Translations under genes and position numbers: made by a program | NCBI RefSeq assembly: GCF_029852145.1 | Contig: NC_079969.1 | Span: 17,169,798 to 17,233,797, forward strand | Length of the DNA stretch: 64,000 nt | From: Microplitis mediator | Taxonomy: Eukaryota > Arthropoda > Insecta > Hymenoptera > Braconidae | Direction of reading: 5' to 3' | In this document: positions 19,558-30,363 of the stretch, in pieces | Layout of the letters: the number at the start of each line of letters is the position of its first letter | Position numbering within the stretch: position 1 is the stretch's first letter | Notes under the pieces: model-generated | Told to the model about the DNA's origin: nothing | Databases searched by the model: none | What the model saw: only the letters and a program-made list of their open reading frames with translations

Positions 19558-22127
19558 TCACCTAGATTCAAAATCAGCTATTATATTATCTTTTGAGCTA
19601 ATGTAAGAAGCAAAAATAAAAATATTCTTCTGCTCACACCATTGCCAAATTAATTTTGAAAGTCTGCTAAGGTTTTCAAATTGAATACCACCCATCCGAT
19701 TGATGTAAGCAATTGCAGTAGTGTTGTCTATACGCAAGAGTATATCACAATTACTTAAATCATAAGCGAAGCATTTTAAACCGAAAAATGCGGCTTGAAG
19801 TTCTAAAAAATTGATTGGATTATTACGTTCCTGATTGTTCCAAAAACCATGAGCTTTTTTATTACCACAGCAAGCTCCCCAACCAGTTAAAGATGCATCT
19901 GAATATATTTCTAACATAAACTTGGGACTTTTAATGGGATTATAAATTTTTTCAATATTTGATCTCCACCAGTTAAGATCTTCATTGATCGAAGATGATA
20001 GTATCATTTGTGCCTCATAGTTACCCTTGTTATTTTCTAAAGCAAGAAATTTTTCTTTTCCAAGACTTTTCATGTAAACCCAACCGTACTTAGCAGCAGG
20101 ACATAAGGATCCCAATGTTCCGATAAAAGAAGCAAAGTCTCTAATTTTATGACAGGGATTAATCTTGAATTTTTTAAAAAGGTTTAGTGTGTTAGAGATT
20201 TTAGGAACAGGTAGTTCAATCTTCATATCATAAGAATTTAAAATGAAACCTAAAAACTTTTGTTTCTGAGAAGGAATTAAATTGCTTTTTTGTTGATTAA
20301 TAATGAAACCAAGGCTTTTCAATAAAGACATAGTTTGCTTTACATTGAGTAAACATTCTTCTTCAGAGTAACCTATCAAGAAAAAGTCGTCAATATAAAT
20401 AACAGAAGAAAAACCTCGTCGTCTCAAAAGAGATATTACAGGTTTCATTAATTTAGTAAAGACGTAAGGTGCAGTGTTTAAACCAAAAGGTAAGCAATTA
20501 AATTCATACAATACACCGTCAAATAAAAATCTCAGAAATTTTTTACAACAATCAGCAATAGGAATAAGATAATAAGCATCCTTGAGGTCTAACGTAGCCA
20601 TAAAACAGCAGTAACGAATTAAATCCCGAGCAGTCCTTATGTCTTCTAATTTAAAATATTCAGTTTGAATAAATTCATTCAATTTTTTAAGATTTAAAAT
20701 AAATCTACTAGAGCCATCTGGCTTGGGAATAAGAAAGATGCTTGAAATAAATTGACCATCGCAATCATTGCAACGTTCTATTGCACCTTTTTCTAACAAT
20801 TCTCTAATATGATTAGATAATTGTATCTTTTCATTTTTAGACCAACATGGTTTCTTTGGTGATGTATTCTGCCTGGGTAGATCAGTGAAGGGGATAACAT
20901 AACCAGTTATCCAACTCAAAATAGTTTTGTCCGATAATAATTTTTCCCAAATAGGTAAAAAATATTTTAGACGTCCGGCCAAAACACTTACCGGCTGAGT
21001 CAACGGCGTTTCTTGGAGGGGACTGGCCCTTCCTGTTTTTTCAAAGGTTGACGGTAACTGGAGCTCTTTGGAAGCTGACTGTTGAATTTGCGTTGCCCCC
21101 CCCCCCGTCACTGATTGATGACTGTAGGATTGACGGCGGGGGCCCTTCAAGTTTTTTGAAGTTTTTTGTGCATAATTTGCAGATGACTTGACAATGGGTT
21201 TGAGATCTTTGGACGAGCGTTCAAGAGACTTAGCTGTTTTCAAAGTATCACCAAGATCTTTGCCAAATAACCACTCATCAGCAGTTGTAGCATTCAATGT
21301 CTCCTTCATAGAGACATTTAGGTTTGAAGCAATAATTAAACGTCTCGTTAAAGTTTCATCACGTTGCAAGTCTACCAAGATTCGGCCCATATCACTTAGA
21401 TTGGAAATTAAAGTGAGTGAATCCAATGATGTACCTTTAGGTAGGTTAGATAACATTGAACCTAGAGAAGATAAACAAACCGAAATTTTTTGTTGTTTAT
21501 CGACAATTTTATTGTCTCGATGAATGATTGGATCCAATAACGAAGCTTTAATTTCTGCACTAAGTTTTGGAGGTTCAAGGGAAATGCAATTTTCTGGTGT
21601 CAGATGTTTTTTATAAAGACTTTTTCTCTCTTCTTCTGGTAATCCTTTTTTAAGAATGTCTTCCCAGCGAATAACAATGTCGTTGTGAATGGCAGGAGCA
21701 TGTTGATTGTGTAGATCCAAACGCTTGCCTATTGCCGCTAAAATTTCTTGTCCAAGAACTGGTTCAGCAGATTTTGCAGGATCTGCAGCAGGTGTTGTAT
21801 CTGAAGGCAGAACAGCTGATTGAATAATCACTGGTGGAGCAGGCACAGATAGATTATCAGTTGGTTGGACATTTGGTGGAACAGATACTGATGAATTATC
21901 AGTAGATGGAGTATCTGTCGAAACTATATCTTTTTGAGAATTAAGTTGAGAAGATAAAGTTGACTCAATATCAATAATATGATTGTTAAATTCCAGATTT
22001 TGAGAAAAATGAGACTCAGAACTTCTTTGATCTCGCGCTCTTGAATAAGAGCGATTACGATGAGAGCGGTGACGAGGATTTTTATGAGATCGATGTCTTT
22101 TTGATCTTGATCGAGAACGAGATTTAT
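19558..22127 (-). CDS. DIRS Gag-RT-RNase H, exon 2
   Basis: Main coding exon of DIRS-1. It begins with an RS/RH-rich basic stretch (SRSRSRSKRHRSHKN), continues with a P/V/D-rich linker and a helical Gag-like region (about codons 125-330), then RT with PKPDGSSRFILNLKKL, DLKDAYY, the catalytic YIDD, and RNase H with YSDASLTGWG, ELQAAFFGL and LRIDNTTA. The exon starts after CAG at 22130-22128; its first two bases complete a codon begun by exon 1. The only upstream start within the exon is TTG, inside the predicted intron end, so splicing is needed to supply an ATG. It ends at the premature TGA. Confidence 0.88.
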
Positions 22128-22419
22128 CTGAAATCAATATGATTCAGAGTTGTAGGATTTTATCCGTCTTAATAAACCAAATTTATTGGTTTAAATTAAT
22201 TATGTGTACTTGACACAAATTAATTAAATAAATTTGAAAATTTGAAGCAGAAAAATAAAAAGTAACTTGTACTAAAATTTTTCAATGAAAACTTGTTCAT
22301 TTTAATTAATAAAACTATTACTTGAACAGTTAATAAAAATACCTTACTTGAAGGATATATTTGAATTTTTTTTTTTTTTTTTGACAGATTAAAACAGTCA
22401 TTTTTTATAATAAACTTAC
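22128..22419 (-). other. Predicted 292-bp phase-1 intron in DIRS-1 gag
   Basis: GTAAGT donor at 22419 and TTGATTTCAG acceptor ending at 22128 on the minus strand, with a pyrimidine-rich tract upstream of the acceptor. Joining leaves 1 + 2 bases of a codon and keeps the frame. A corresponding phase-1 intron is seen in DIRS-2. Confidence 0.75.
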
Positions 22420-22513
22420 GATGTTTATGTCCTTTACGTAAATAATAAATTTCATCTTCTTGACGATCTAATTTTCTTTTTAAATTACGTAATTCTGCAG
22501 TAAGATCCTCCAT
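22420..22513 (-). CDS. DIRS-1 gag exon 1 (coiled-coil start)
   Basis: ATG at 22513. It codes for a short charged heptad-like helix (MEDLTAELRNLKRKLDRQED...) and ends after 31 codons plus one base at a consensus GTAAGT. DIRS-2 has a comparable basic-helix exon with a KIRKLERAIK stretch. The role is presumably Gag assembly or RNA binding, by analogy only. Confidence 0.75.
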
Positions 22514-22772
22514 ATTATAATTATTAAGATTATTTATATTTATAACTTGAAGAAAATAATAATAATTTTATGAAATAAAAATTTTATGTGGCGTTCTTTG
22601 AGCACAAAGAAAAGGAATGAAGATCGTGTTTATTATATATAGCACTATCGTTAAGTAAGTAACTAATCATTAAACAAATTTTTTAGTTTCTTACTGTAAA
22701 CTTTGTGGCATTCTGAGCTTAAGAGTAGGTACTACGTCTGGTGATCTTGAGGAGGAGGCGCGTAATACAATT

Positions 22773-22808
22773 ATGATAGAACTTCACTTGGTAAGTTCGT
22801 TTAATCTT
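22773..22808 (+). repeat. DIRS-array linker D
   Basis: 36 bp between DIRS-1 and DIRS-2: GATAGAACTTCACTTGGTAA and onward to GTTTAATCTT. It lacks the ACA seen in linkers B and C, and matches linker A. Confidence 0.8.
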
Positions 22809-23373
22809 TAATTATACTCGTGCTTCGTCCTCAAGATTAGTAACCCGTAATAATTATTCAACATGTAGACCTTGAGAGTATGTTCAGGAAATATGCAACC
22901 CTTTACTAGCCATGAACCCATTCGTGAAGAAAAAAGGATTTCATTAAAGTAATGAAAAGCTTTTATTTATTATAATCTACATGAAATATTTTATTTTACC
23001 TTTTAATTTTGATTATTCAATATTATTGTTTTATAACAGGGTATATCTCAACCTTGCCAAGTTTGGCCCCTTTATTAATTGATCTTAATAAGGGCGCCAC
23101 TGGAAGATAAGACTCGGCCTTCCAGAACCGGAGATGTTAATATTATAAATCAGGGTCGTTGAAAAGTATAAGAGTGAGGAGATTGAGGGATTAAATTAAT
23201 TTTTAGACACGATTTAAATCAATATAATTTTAGATTTTATTCACCAATTAACATTTTGCCCACCGGGCTTTTATTTTGCTTATAACTATTGTTAACACTA
23301 TTGTCCACCGGACTTTTATTCTTAACACTAACTAAATAAAATTTTGTTCACCGGACTTTTATTAATTTCACGA

Positions 23374-23720
23374 ACGAGTCCCCTGGACTTTTATACGAAA
23401 TGGCCACCGGCCTGATCCCCGGGATCTCTTATTAATTACGATGAACGAATGAGTCCCCTGGACTTTTATACGATATGGCCACCGGCCTGATCCCCTGGAT
23501 CTTATTTAAATAAACGAGTCCCCTGGACTTTTATACGAAATGGCCACCGGCCTGATCCCCGGGATCTCTTATTAATTACGACGAACGAATGAGTCCCCTG
23601 GACTTTTATACGATATGGCCACCGGCCTGATCCCCTGGATCTTATTTAAATAAACGAGTCCCCTGGACTTTTATACGAAATGGCCACCGGCCTGATCCCC
23701 TGGATCTTAATAAAATTAAA
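23374..23720. repeat. 140-bp tandem repeats made of short hairpins
   Basis: ACGAGTCCCCTGGACTTTTA recurs at about 23374, 23514 and 23654. Each unit holds AGTCC-CCT-GGACT, GGCC-ACC-GGCC and GATCC-CCK-GGATC palindromes in series. Related single copies precede it (GCCC-ACC-GGGC at 23258, GTCC-ACC-GGAC at 23303). Confidence 0.85.
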
Positions 23721-23881
23721 ATTTATTCGCCTGGACTTTCACGAATATGGCCACCAGCCTGATCCCCTGGATCAAAATAATTAAGACAATTTGGCAACTT
23801 GCCAGATCCCCTGGATCTATTATTTTGAAAACATTTCCACAGGAAACTTAATTTTTCTCTCACACACACACACACGTTTTA

Positions 23882-26194
23882 CACGGAGAAAAATGAAGGT
23901 GAAAATTCCATGAAATTTTATGTGAAAATCCATAAATTTTTATTATGCTAGCCGACTAAACTTGAAACCGTATGATATTCCAATATTTTATGTTATGCGT
24001 GTTGTTACTAATTGTATTGAAGCATAATAAAATATCGTTGCGGCCGACAAAAATTTCTTTCTTGAACATAATACATTTCGTATTGAGCATAATAAAAATT
24101 ATTAAGTATTTTATAGTTATAATAACTGACACGACAAAAATTGTGTCGCTAGGATGCAATATTCACCGTCTTATGACAATAAAATGTACCACTAGCATAA
24201 TAAAAATTGTTTTAATTGTTTTACTTATACGATCAAAATTATTTAAAAATTTATTGAAAAAAATGATAATTTCATTTTTGTTCTTTTACTCTTTAAATTA
24301 ACTTTTATAAAAATTATATTACGAATCTAAAAAATGTATATAGACTCTTTGTCAAATTTATGATACTAACAATAAATTTAACGAGACTTTTCTTTACTTT
24401 GTAAATTCAATACTGCACGAATCGTGAAATTAATTTTTGTAATATATTGTCAACTAATTACCAATACCAATGCTGCTAAAAAAATATAAAATTAATATAA
24501 AATAAAAAATACAGTGTTTTGTGTTGATATTCTCATATGTTTTTATCAATTATCTTTAATAGTCTTATATGTATATACAAAAACGTATAGTATAAATATT
24601 AAATGATAGAAACATATATATGAAAATATCAACACAAAACACTGTATTTTTTATTTTATATTAATTTTATATTTTTTTAGCAGCATTGGCATTGGTAGTT
24701 AGTTGACAATATATTTCAAAAATTAATTTTACGATTCGTACAATATTGAATTTACAGAGCAAAGAAAAGTCTCGTTAAAATTATTATATTAATATTATAA
24801 ATTTTACAAAAAGTCTTATAACTACTTATCTAACTTAATGAACATTTATCAGGATATAAAATTAATAAAAATACATCTAATTTTCCATAAAATTAAAATC
24901 CATGCGGTTTACATTTATTACACACAATGATACATCAAATAGTTTTTTATTTTATTAAAACAAAAAAAATATAATTTATTGTTATTCGTAAGTGTGTAAT
25001 TTATTATCAAACGTAAAAATAGTTATGCAAACAAATCTCATTAGCATAATAATATTAAAATCAATAAGAATAAAGATTTTCACAATCACACAACCCCATA
25101 AAACTCAACTGAATAATTGACACTTGCTAAATAAAATAGATGCTTCTTGAATTTCCGCGGAGTACTGATCAGAAAAATAACCAAATAAATCCGAACATTC
25201 AGAACAAAAGATTATTTTGTTTAAACACCGTTGTAAAAATTACTCAAAGACAAACAAAAATTATTGTCAAAAAATCATAAATAGCTGTATTTCAATGAAA
25301 TTTTATTAAATGGGTGTAAAGACTGTTATTAATTATTTAAACTTTAATGATTTTCTATAAGTGTTGTTCCTCAACTGAGTAAATATCAGTTTAAATTTAA
25401 CAAATTTTATTATGCTGGCACGAGAAATTTTGCATTACTGATAAAGTAGAATTTCTACTGATCATATAATGAAACTTATCAACCGACAAAACTAAAAGTT
25501 TTAAAATTTTAAGAATTTTTATTATGCTAGCTTTAGAATTTTCAATTGAATCAATGTTCGAGAAATTATACCCAGTAAATAATAACAAAAATTGAAGTAA
25601 ATATAAATATCATGACAAAATCTGTAAATTTTGTTATTCTATTGTGGCAATTATTATTTTTAGTTCTTATTAATTCTTGTGTGATCAAAAATTATAAAAT
25701 TTATATAATATAAAACAAAAAAACCATTTTTTCATAGAAAAAATTTTACACAGAAGTTTAAAATGTAACGAATTTATTTCGAATTTAATACTGTTTGAAA
25801 TAAATATTTTTATGCTGAATATAATTTTTGATACAAAATTATAAAAAATTTACAAATCCATAATTTAAAAACTATAATATATAACACATAAAAATTTTTA
25901 TTTACATTTTAATTAATAGCATACGTTTATCAAAACTTTACTCTCAATTTATAAAATTTCAAGATTTATTTTGATATTACTTTCAAAGCATAACATATTT
26001 TATATTTGTTAGTTATTGAAAATCAAAGACTTCAAAAATCATTATGCTACTCTATAATTTTTTTTGCGTACCTATTACTTTCTACTAATTTTTCATAAAA
26101 ATTGTCATAATTTATGATTTTCTAAACAGATCTAGTAGAAATCGAGAATCAGACAGTATTTTTTCGTTATTATTGAGCTTCATTTCTCTCCGTG
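23882..26194. mobile_element. 2.3-kb TA-flanked TIR element inside solo LTR B
   Basis: Ends CACGGAGAAAAATGAAG and CTTCATTTCTCTCCGTG, with TA on each side (23880-23881, 26195-26196). The other LTR has the uninterrupted site TTTTACATTCGAG at about 36200, which proves the insertion and the TA duplication. The interior is very AT-rich and non-coding, with a repeated word CTAGCATAATAA (and complement) at eight or so places and one long hairpin. Confidence 0.9.
24380..24777. repeat. ~160-bp-arm hairpin
   Basis: Arms about 24380-24537 and 24617-24777 are inverse copies (AACGAGACTTTTCTT and its complement at the outer ends, AACACAAAACACTGTATTTT near the loop) with few differences, around an 80-base loop. 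Confidence 0.85.
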
Positions 26195-27556
26195 TACATT
26201 CGAGTCCCCAGGACTGTATTCACTCTCACACACACGTTTACAATGTATTATTTTCTCGATTATTGTACACGCACAATTTTATTTAATCTCGATTTTATTT
26301 ATGTGTCCACTGGACTAAATTTCTATCCGTAATTTTTAATGATTCTACAATTTTATAACGACACTTTATCAACATGACAATTTTATATACTTTCAGTTTT
26401 TCGAATATCAAGTTGTTGAGTAAGAATTTACTGACACCGAAAAACTGCCGCCAACGACTGACGCTATCTCTCTTTTATCCATTTACAACTAGTCTTCACG
26501 TTAATAACAAATTTGTACAACAAGAACTGATTTCCATTACTACTAAATTTAATTACTTATATCCTTATTCTTTTATCACTAATTTCACTGCACTTTTAAA
26601 TTTCCCTTAATTTTCAGTTTTGTAAATTTTGTATTTTTATAATTTTTTCATTAAATAAAATTGATTAATTTATTATATATAATTTCTTTATGACTAGATT
26701 TACTATTTACAATTTCTGGCCCTTCTGCCGAGAAACTATCAGACGGACCGCGTGTAAAATTATTTTTAATTCTGTTCTTCTTGCCGATAATTTATATACT
26801 AATATAATCAAATCGGAAATGGCGACTGCTCACGAATTACTTAATTATTATTCAGTTATTTAATTAATTAATAAATTGTGGCCACTTGCCGACAATTTAT
26901 TTACTTCCTTTTAATTTTCTTTCCAACTGATCGTAGCGTCCCTTGTCTCTCCAGCCTTTCTGCCGATTTCCGTTGACACGTTCTTTTCCAATAATTTTTT
27001 TCTCCAACACTTTTAGTTGGCTCAAAATGGTATATAGATATCTGAATTTATAAGTTGGTTTTGCGTCTAACTGCAACGCCGGTCCGTCCAACTGTGTCCG
27101 TCTTCCCTTCGTGCACTCCCTTATCAAATCTAAGTTCGCGATCATTCGGCCCTTATCGGAAAATCCACCACTCCAACTTATTTCCTTATTGGGTCTTGGG
27201 GACGAGTCCCTTAAATTAGCGCGCCCGGCGACAAGTCGATAAAATAGTAACGCATATGGGGTACTATGGGTAATTAATCAACCGCGGGAAATCAGATTGA
27301 TTTAAAGTTGTAAATTTAAATTTTTACCCCGTTACAGTTTGTAACTTTATTATATTTATTAAAAAACAAAAGACAATTTTATTTATTTATTTTTTTTTTT
27401 GAATTCATTATAGATTTAGCTAGAGAGGAGTTGTCAGTGTCCATAATGTTTCTGTTGTAAAACCTTCCAAATGTGTCTGAGCTACCGCTCCAACCCGCTG
27501 TTTTATGAATGAGATCCAAGTTGATGCCTAATTTGTAAGCTCTAGAAGTTGCCGCA

Positions 27557-28425
27557 CACTGTTAAAATAATTTGAAAATTACAATTCAAAAGGAATTGAA
27601 TTTTCATAACTAGATATTTGAATTGTATTTTCAATAAAAAAAGCTTCAAATTTAATATACGTAATTTAATAATCAAGCAGGTATTTAAAATTAAGATAAA
27701 AATATGAATTTGAATAAACGTACTCAAAATTTATACATTATTCAAACCAAGTATTGAAAATTCTAAGACATATTGAATTTTAATAATTCCATTTGAAATT
27801 TCATAATACTTATTTGAAAATTCAAATGCTTGTATATGAAATTTCTGCGCGTGACGTGCTGCGCGTTCAGTAATCAAGGATTGTGAAGTGAAATATATAA
27901 TATCTGTGTGAGTCATGTGAGCGGTGTACATCAGACTTCATTATTGTTAAGTTTTTATTTCTTCAATAATATAAAGTAAATAAAACTTTTGACTGAACTG
28001 AACATATCATTGACAGTGTGATAAATGATAAAATGATACAGTATTAAATGTGATATGCACTGTTAAAATAATTGTTTGAATTTTCAAAACATTGTATATA
28101 ACGCAATAAACACATACAATTGTGTTTGAAATTTCATTTAACGATCGTATAGAATTTAAAATACAAGCTTTTGAATTTTTAAATAGAGGCTTCAGATTTT
28201 CAAATACATTTATTTAAAAATTAAAAAGAGAGTATTTGAAAATTAAAAAAAAAGTACTTGAAAATTCAAAAAAAAGTATTTGAAAATCAAAGTACTAATT
28301 TGAAAATTCGAAAACATGTATTTTAAATTCTATATGAAATTAGTAATGAAATTTCAAGCACAAATGTATGTGTTTATTGCGTTATATACAATGTTTTGAA
28401 AATTCAAACAATTTTTTTAACAGTG
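27557..28425. mobile_element. TIR element with internal foldback copy
   Basis: Ends CACTGTTAAAATAATTTGAA and complement (TTTTTTTAACAGTG). It interrupts the recombinase gene right after STRHA; the flanking dinucleotide CA on both sides (27555-27556, 28426-28427) looks like the target duplication. A second start of the same kind at 28058, with arms 28058-28150 and about 28335-28425, makes a 368-bp foldback inside, sharing the right end. The interior is dominated by TTTGAAAATTCAAA words. Confidence 0.75.
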
Positions 28426-29353
28426 CATGGCGTGTACTGTGTGCAGTAAATATTGTTACATCAATTCCACTGTCTTTTAAGCTACTCTTCATCCAGCGAC
28501 TCAGAGTTTGCGTTGATATAGTTTTGTACGGTTTTTTGAAGCTAATAAACAAATAATCACCTTGTCGCATGTTTTTAGTCCTTTCGATGTAAGCGGTTAA
28601 TGTTTTTACTGGACAGATTTGGGGTTTGTCCAGAAAAAAGGGCAACCCCAGGACTGGTTGTTTAGATCCTCGTCGCGATGTTTTGATTAGATCCGGGATC
28701 TTAATAATTATTTGCGATGTCTGGTTATCTATATTTTATAACGGTGGGCCCTGGCTACTCCGTGTCTAGTAGCCACGAACCACAGTTAATAAATATTTCC
28801 CAAATTTATTAAATTAAATTATTAATTATTTCGATCTTAAATTTAAGCCGGTTATCATTAGCTCTAAAATCGGGAACTTCATGTGTCTCAGGAGTGGGTC
28901 GTCTCATCCTGACCGGACACGCGGCTGAAATAGACTTACAAACTATAGGACTCTGGTGATAATTGAATTTTATGCTCGATAAAAGTTTAACTACTAATTT
29001 TATTTAACCAAATCCCCATGTATATACAGTTTCCCCTTTTACTTAAAACTATAGAAATTTTATATATTTACAAGGCGATCGAAGAAAGTTTATTAACTCG
29101 AGGCGTGAATTTATTTACGATGAGCGGGAATAAATTAACAAATGTTAACCGCGTTGAAGAGAGAACGATTCTGCGTGTATAACAGTATAAAATATATAGA
29201 TATATTAGACAAAGGCCGTGGGACTTACTGCGGGCACTGGTCGCCTCTGCATGGCTTCTGGGATCTCCTAGCAGCTAAGTCTTGACAAATCCGAATCCTT
29301 GGCTTGGTGTTATGGTTCACAGGATCACGAACACACTTTTTATTTTATGACTA

Positions 29354-29753
29354 CCCTTGCAGATTTGAATCACGGTGGAAACACGGTGGGTTTGTTCCAT
29401 TTTACCACTGTGATTACGCGGTGTATCCACCGTGATTCCACGGTGGCTTAACCACTGTGTATAAACGGTGTTTCCACTGTGATTACGCGGTGGATACACC
29501 GTGGAACCACGGTGGTGAAATAGCACAAAGCAACCGTGGAATCACGGTGGACACACTGCGTAATCACAGTGGAAACACCGTGTATACACAGTGGTCAAGC
29601 CATCGTGGAATCACGGTGGATACACCGCGTTATCACAGTGGATACACTGTATATACCCGGTGGTGAAATGGAACAAACCCACCGTGTATCCACGGTAGAT
29701 CCACGGTGTTTACACTTCCACGGTGTTCCCACCGTGATTCAAATCTGCGAGGG
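29354..29753. mobile_element. 400-bp TA-flanked MITE made of CACGG/CCGTG words
   Basis: Ends CCCTTGCAGATTTGAATCAC and its near complement (GTGATTCAAATCTGCGAGGG), with TA at 29352-29353 and 29754-29755. Inside, dozens of CCACGGTGG, CACCGTGG, CCACTGTG and similar words make overlapping small hairpins. Chance frames on both strands follow from the repetition. Confidence 0.88.
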
Positions 29754-30048
29754 TACCCACAAGTTAACTTAAACTTAACTATATTTTATACACAATAATA
29801 CACGGAAAAGAAATACTTAGAAAATTTTAAAGAGTGTAAAGTGGATAAGACTGATAGGTTCAATCACTCGAATTTAAGTGTCGTCTCTTGATTGATTCGT
29901 CTTGGGTCAGTTCTCTGGGCCACCAACCTGCGTTGACCCCACCTAATTATGCGCAGGGACTAATTTGCGGTCACCTGCTGCGCTAAAACTGCCACCAAGA
30001 CTCAGCCACGCTCGCAAATCAGAAAAGATACGAGAGAGAGAGAGAGAG

Positions 30049-30075
30049 AGAGATTGATTGATTGATTGATTGATC
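30049..30075 (-). repeat. (AATC)n 3' tail of the LINE
   Basis: Six or so GATT units on the plus strand directly after a GA run. Short tandem 3' tails in place of poly-A are known in CR1-type elements. Confidence 0.8.
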
Positions 30076-30363
30076 GATTTATTTATGCCAAGGCACAGGC
30101 CAAATGGCAAATTCAAGTACAATAAAATTTATAAGTACATAAACTAATACATAAATCAGAAAAATTTGCGATTCTTCAATTCAACTAATAAACTAAATTA
30201 AATAAAATTAATTTTTCAATTAATAACAGCAAAGAACTAAATAAAATATTCAAGTAATAACAGCTGATAAAAGATCAAAGTTGTGATTTTAAACACTTGG
30301 AATCCTATAGTAATTGTCAGAGGGTAATTTTCAGAGATATTGTCTACTTTTACAATAATATCA

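Larger units (their letters stand above)
17985..22772 (-). mobile_element. DIRS-type retrotransposon DIRS-1, nearly intact
   Basis: Inverted terminal repeats of 41 bp with one mismatch (17985-18025 and 22732-22772; AATTGTATTACGYGCCTCC). Minus-strand order: spliced gag, RT, RNase H, a C-terminal DIRS domain, then an overlapping tyrosine recombinase. There is no LTR, integrase or protease, as in DIRS elements, which integrate by a tyrosine recombinase without target duplication. The only lesion I see is one TGA in the RT frame. A-rich 3' flank (18070-18140). Confidence 0.9.
23032..27336 (-). mobile_element. Solo LTR B (gypsy type) carrying a 2.3-kb insertion
   Basis: Ends TATAACAGGG and CCCCGTTACA with perfect GTTT duplications (23028-23031, 27337-27340). 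It is closely related to the LTR at 35560-37613. Without the TIR element inside, its length is about 1.99 kb. It lies in the 3' region of DIRS-2. Confidence 0.88.

Noticed and set aside
19558..19560. TGA in DIRS-1 RT as programmed recoding
   Set aside because: DIRS-2 has an Arg codon here; a single nonsense mutation is the simpler reading.
22869..23031. A separate gene or element between DIRS-1 and solo LTR B
   Set aside because: It is the native 3' end of DIRS-2, continuous with 27341 onward once the LTR is disregarded.
29354..29753. CRISPR-like array
   Set aside because: Repeats are irregular, palindromic and unspaced, within a TA-flanked element of an animal genome.
29317..29772. Frames on both strands in the 400-bp MITE
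   Set aside because: By-products of the repeated CACGG/CCGTG words.
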